Source: Salipiger mucosus DSM 16094
GTDB lineage: Bacteria; Pseudomonadota; Alphaproteobacteria; Rhodobacterales; Rhodobacteraceae
NCBI RefSeq assembly: GCF_000442255.1
Contig: NZ_KE557286.1
Location: 30,266 to 74,422 of the forward strand
DNA: 44,157 bases
Reading direction: 5' to 3'
Under the pieces are notes generated by a model. That model ran no database searches and was not told the DNA's origin. It was given only the letters and a program-made list of their open reading frames with translations. Both the position numbers and the translations under genes were made by a program. Positions 41,875 through 44,157 of this stretch are shown in pieces. Each line of letters opens with the position of its first letter. Position 1 is the first letter of the stretch.

Positions 41875-42681
41875 TCAGTTCGAGCTGCCGGAACCGCCGG
41901 TCGTCTTCCGGGCGGTCTCGCTCGAGGCCGTCGCGGGTTTCGCGGACTCGGCGCTCTCGGTGCCGGCCTGCGGTGCGGCGGGCTTGGGCATCTCGGCCTT
42001 GGGCGCTTCGGTCTTCGGCGCGGCGGGCTTGGGGGCCTCGGCCTTGGACGTCTCGGTCTTGGGCGCCTCGGTCTTGGGCGCGGCGCTCGCCGGGCTCTCT
42101 GCCTTCGGGGCGCTCGTCCCGGCCGTGGTCGCGCTCTCTGCCGTGGTCGTGCTCTTTGCCGTGGTCGTGCTTTTTGCACTGCCCGTCTTCGCGCCCGAGG
42201 ACGCACGCGTGGTCGCACGCGTGGTCGCCGACTTGGCCGGCGCCTTGGCGGCGGGTTTCGCCGCGCCCGACTTGGCCGTCGTCCCCGAGGAGGCCTTGGC
42301 CGTCGTCGCGGGCTTCGCCGTGCTCGTCGCGGTCTTGGCGGTCGTGGTCGAACTCTTGGCAGCCGTCGTGCTCTTGGCCGTCGTCGTGCTCTTGGCCGTG
42401 CCCGAGGCCGGCGCCTTCGCCTTCGCCGCCGGCTTGGTCGCGGGCGTCGCGGCTGGTTTCGCCGGTGCCGGTGCCGCCGCAGGGGCCGCCTTCGCCGCCG
42501 GGGTCGCGCCGGGGCCGCAGATGCCCATGGGCATCGTCGGGCGCGCCATGCCCCAGAAGGCCTGCTGCTGCTGGACGCTCGCGTCGAAGAGCACGCGGGC
42601 AAAGCGCGTCTGCGCGCCCCAGAACTCGGTGCCCATCCGCATCGCGGCAACGGTGAAATGCATCGGTGTCATCGGAATCAT
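41875..42681 (-). CDS. Low-complexity Ala/Lys/Thr/Pro-rich (histone H1/PhaF-like) protein
   Basis: ATG 42681, with AGGAGG 8 bases upstream, gives 268 residues. The first about 55 are an ordered amphipathic segment (HFTVAAMRMGTEFWGAQTRF, then RVLFDASVQQQQAFWGMARP) that resembles a short phasin-like helix. From about residue 60 to the end it is almost entirely Ala, Lys, Thr, Pro and Ser, with many near-repeats of TTAKSTT and a later run of acidic variants (KTEAPKAE). Such tails occur in PhaF-type granule proteins and H1-like DNA-binding proteins; either role is possible. The tail's repeats make its length prone to change. It lies four genes inside the urease cluster. Function is inferred from composition only. 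Confidence 0.7.
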   Translation of the reverse strand: MIPMTPMHFTVAAMRMGTEFWGAQTRFARVLFDASVQQQQAFWGMARPTMPMGICGPGATPAAKAAPAAAPAPAKPAATPATKPAAKAKAPASGTAKSTTTAKSTTAAKSSTTTAKTATSTAKPATTAKASSGTTAKSGAAKPAAKAPAKSATTRATTRASSGAKTGSAKSTTTAKSTTTAESATTAGTSAPKAESPASAAPKTEAPKTETSKAEAPKPAAPKTEAPKAEMPKPAAPQAGTESAESAKPATASSETARKTTGGSGSSN

Positions 42682-42714
42682 CCTGTAGATCCTCCTGTCT
42701 GGCCCGGCGTGCCG

Positions 42715-43047
42715 TCAGTCGGCATCCACACCGGGCATCGTGCCAGGCCCGCGGCGTTCCAGCCGCCGGCGATTGCTCTGCGCCGCCCGGGCGAGCGGCG
42801 CGGTGAAGGCGCCGACGACGGCATGGGCGGGCTCGCCCCGGGTCATCGCCAGCGCGGCGCTCCACCATCCGTCGAAGAAGGCGGGCGCCTTTTCAACCGT
42901 CATGCGCATCATCTCGGTGTCCGGCACCGGCCAGAGGCCGGCCATCCCGAGCACGCGGTAGGTCACCACGCTCTGCGCTTCCGTGAGCAGGGCACCGAAC
43001 TCGAAGGCGTTGGTGCGCCACCCGTCAATGTCATCGACCGGGATCAC
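42715..43047 (-). CDS. Small helical protein, phasin-like/'antifreeze'-annotated type
   Basis: From GTG 43047 (GGAGACGA just upstream) it encodes 110 residues: IPVDDIDGWRTNAFEFGALL, TEAQSVVTYRVLGMAGLWPV and MTVEKAPAFFDGWWSAALAM form amphipathic helices rich in Trp/Met, and a basic end SNRRRLERRGPG. From memory, similar short Rhodobacterales proteins (EAQTVI..R.LGMAG.W) are auto-annotated as 'antifreeze', which is not an established function. It begins 38 bases before... i.e. downstream of ureB and upstream of the low-complexity gene, which shares the IPM/IPV N-terminal and helical style; the two may be distant relatives. Granule or membrane surface binding is plausible; unproven. Confidence 0.65.
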   Translation of the reverse strand: MIPVDDIDGWRTNAFEFGALLTEAQSVVTYRVLGMAGLWPVPDTEMMRMTVEKAPAFFDGWWSAALAMTRGEPAHAVVGAFTAPLARAAQSNRRRLERRGPGTMPGVDAD

Positions 43048-43084
43048 TCGTCTCCACTCATATGCCCTGCAGGCGCCGCGCGCC

Positions 43085-43390
43085 TCACAGGTCCCCCATC
43101 ACGGCCTGGTTGAAGCCGTAGACCTTGCGCGCCCCGGCAAGCGGGATCAGCGGCACCTCGCGGCGCTGGCCGGGCTCGAAGCGCACCGCCGTGCCCGCCG
43201 CGATGTCCAGCCGCATGCCCCGCGCCGCCGCGCGGTCGAAATCCAGCGCCGGGTTCGTCTCGGCGAAATGGTAGTGCGAGCCCACCTGCACCGGCCGGTC
43301 GCCGGTATTGGCCACCATCAGCGTGATCGGCTCGCGATCGCTGTTGAGCGTGATCTCGCCCGCCGCCGGGATGATCTCGCCGGGGATCAT
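43085..43390 (-). CDS. ureB: Urease beta subunit UreB
   Basis: ATG 43390 gives 101 residues, the exact family length. It reads [40 protein letters not shown] (the family's conserved GSHyHF.E) and [20 protein letters not shown], ending QAVMGDL. The beta subunit packs between UreA and UreC in the (UreABC)3 holoenzyme. Its start overlaps the stop of the preceding 61-residue gene as ATGA (43387-43390), showing translational coupling. Confidence 0.95.
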   Translation of the reverse strand: MIPGEIIPAAGEITLNSDREPITLMVANTGDRPVQVGSHYHFAETNPALDFDRAAARGMRLDIAAGTAVRFEPGQRREVPLIPLAGARKVYGFNQAVMGDL

Positions 43391-43572
43391 TTGCGCTTGT
43401 CCCCGCGCGCCCGGGCCAGCGCCAGCCCGCCGGCCAGCGCCATCACCGCCAGCGCGCCCGCCACGGCCAGCCACTGCGCGCCATCGTGCGGGTGCACGTG
43501 GGCGCCCGGGTGCGCCAGCGCGGGGCCTGCGGTGGCCGCGAGCGCGGCGGAAAGGGCAACGAGGTGTTTCAT
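43387..43572 (-). CDS. Small His-rich membrane protein between ureA and ureB
   Basis: Encodes 61 residues. The first about 20 ([20 protein letters not shown]) are a signal peptide ending PALA, followed by the His cluster [14 protein letters not shown], one membrane span (about residues 35-53) and a basic end RARGDKRK. Thus it probably has the His-rich part in the periplasm and the tail in the cytosol. Similar short ORFs between ureA and ureB occur in Rhodobacterales, from memory. A role in nickel binding or uptake is a reasonable guess from His content and position, but there is no direct evidence. Start and stop fit tightly: 54 bases after ureA and overlapping ureB. Confidence 0.75.
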   Translation of the reverse strand: MKHLVALSAALAATAGPALAHPGAHVHPHDGAQWLAVAGALAVMALAGGLALARARGDKRK

Positions 43573-43626
43573 GGGATTGGCTCCTGTCAGGTCGTCGGCT
43601 GTCTTGGTCGGCAGCGGATCGGGTCG

Positions 43627-43929
43627 TCAGCGGATCGGGTTGTGCACGGTCACCAGCTTGGTGCCGTCGGGAAAGGTCGCCTCGACCTGCACTTCCGAAA
43701 TCATCTCGGGCACGCCTTCCATGCACTGGTCGGCGGTCACGACCTCGGCGCCCGCCTGCATCATCTCGGACACCGGCCGCCCGTCGCGGGCGCCCTCGAC
43801 CACCGCGTCGGTGATCAGCGCCACCGCCTCGGGGTAGTTCAGCCTCACGCCACGGGCGAGGCGCTTGCGCGCGACCTCGGCGGCCATGGCGATCATCAGT
43901 TTGTCCTTTTCGCGGGGGGTCAGTTGCAT
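43627..43929 (-). CDS. ureA: Urease gamma subunit UreA
   Basis: Encodes 100 residues, the exact family length. [20 protein letters not shown] is the UreA N-terminus, followed by [25 protein letters not shown] (conserved LNyPEA.A.i) and [20 protein letters not shown], with the end VHNPIR. It forms the small outer subunit of the urease trimer. It begins only three bases after the ureD stop, so the two are co-transcribed. Confidence 0.96.
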   Translation of the reverse strand: MQLTPREKDKLMIAMAAEVARKRLARGVRLNYPEAVALITDAVVEGARDGRPVSEMMQAGAEVVTADQCMEGVPEMISEVQVEATFPDGTKLVTVHNPIR

Positions 43930-43932
43930 GTG

Positions 43933-44157
43933 TCAGATCATCCAGGGACGTGGGAGCGCGGCACCGCTCAGATGCTGCAGTACAGCAACAAGGTGGCCGC
44001 GCAGAACGAAAGAATCAACGGAAAGAATGCGCGCGACGACAAGATCGTCGTCCAGCGCCGAGACGCCGGCCGTCTCGGGCAGCATGTCGCGCAGCGCGTC
44101 GCGACGGGCGCCCGCGCCTGGCGCGGCATGCACCACGGTGGCCACGGCGCCCGCGCC
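43933..44157 (-). CDS. ureD: Urease accessory protein UreD, C-terminal part (cut by window edge)
   Basis: An open frame from the window edge to the stop at 43933 encodes about 74 residues with [39 protein letters not shown] and [12 protein letters not shown]. The ending P..W.I is the UreD (UreH) C-terminus. UreD is the scaffold that binds apo-urease and recruits UreF and UreG for nickel insertion. The ATG inside the fragment is not the true start; the frame continues through the edge. It would be the first gene of the urease cluster. Confidence 0.85.
   Translation of the reverse strand, partial: GAGAVATVVHAAPGAGARRDALRDMLPETAGVSALDDDLVVARILSVDSFVLRGHLVAVLQHLSGAALPRPWMI

Noticed and set aside
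41739-42650. An Arg/Pro-rich 303-codon frame on the minus strand overlapping the low-complexity gene
   Set aside because: It is the alternative frame of the Ala/Lys/Thr-rich gene; only its last 41 codons are real, as the N-terminus of the AhpD-like gene.

Overview
The window is a piece of a very GC-rich alphaproteobacterial chromosome. It most resembles Rhodobacterales (Roseobacter/Salipiger-like Rhodobacteraceae). The grounds are an alphaproteobacterial RpoH with its RpoH box, a PhaR-type PHA regulator, a DUF6476-like protein next to RluD, a DUF1127 protein, the urease gene order with a small membrane protein between ureA and ureB, GC-rich intergenic hairpins ending in an 'atatttg…agaagaag' tail, and heavy use of GTG/TTG starts. 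The species call is inference. No tRNA, rRNA, CRISPR array or prophage was recognised.

Layout. (1) Bases 1-620 are accessory: the right end of an IS66-family element and a lower-GC orphan gene that may have lost its 5' end to the insertion. (2) 696-3342: cutA, rlmJ and three tandem TerB-like paralogues. (3) 3586-13677: a polar amino-acid-type ABC transporter (ATPase, binding protein, two permeases), then two glutamine-synthetase-like ligases flanking a class I glutamine amidotransferase, a DAO-type FAD oxidoreductase and a DegT-type aminotransferase. This resembles a gamma-glutamylation (Puu-like) amine route with its own importer. (4) 13708-18499: phaR, a Gfo/Idh/MocA oxidoreductase, rpoH with a candidate heat-shock promoter, and rluD divergent from a DUF6476-like gene with overlapping start codons. 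(5) 18263-23088: a stand-alone Lrp-type effector domain followed by a complete branched-chain-amino-acid-type (Liv) ABC transporter. (6) 23094-28563, minus strand: glpK, a sugar-nucleotide epimerase-like SDR, an unknown 155-aa protein and a large RgpF/glycosyltransferase fusion. (7) 28832-35421: tamA-tamB, whose TamB carries a regular 170-residue internal repeat. (8) 35532-44157, minus strand: a urease cluster ureD(partial)-ureA-orf61-ureB-[four unrelated genes]-ureC-DUF1127-ureE-ureF-ureG, ending in a PanE/ApbA-like reductase.

The most consequential observation is that ureC and, about 1.4 kb away, a carboxymuconolactone-decarboxylase-like gene each appear interrupted by one extra base. All urease active-site motifs remain legible. 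Either both calls are sequence errors or the urease locus of this strain is decaying. Other points are the TamB repeat, the paired synthetase cluster, a histone-H1-like low-complexity protein inside the urease cluster, the RpoH-type promoter in front of rpoH, and several perfect dyads that look like operators.

All calls come from reading the sequence and recalled family motifs. No database search was run.
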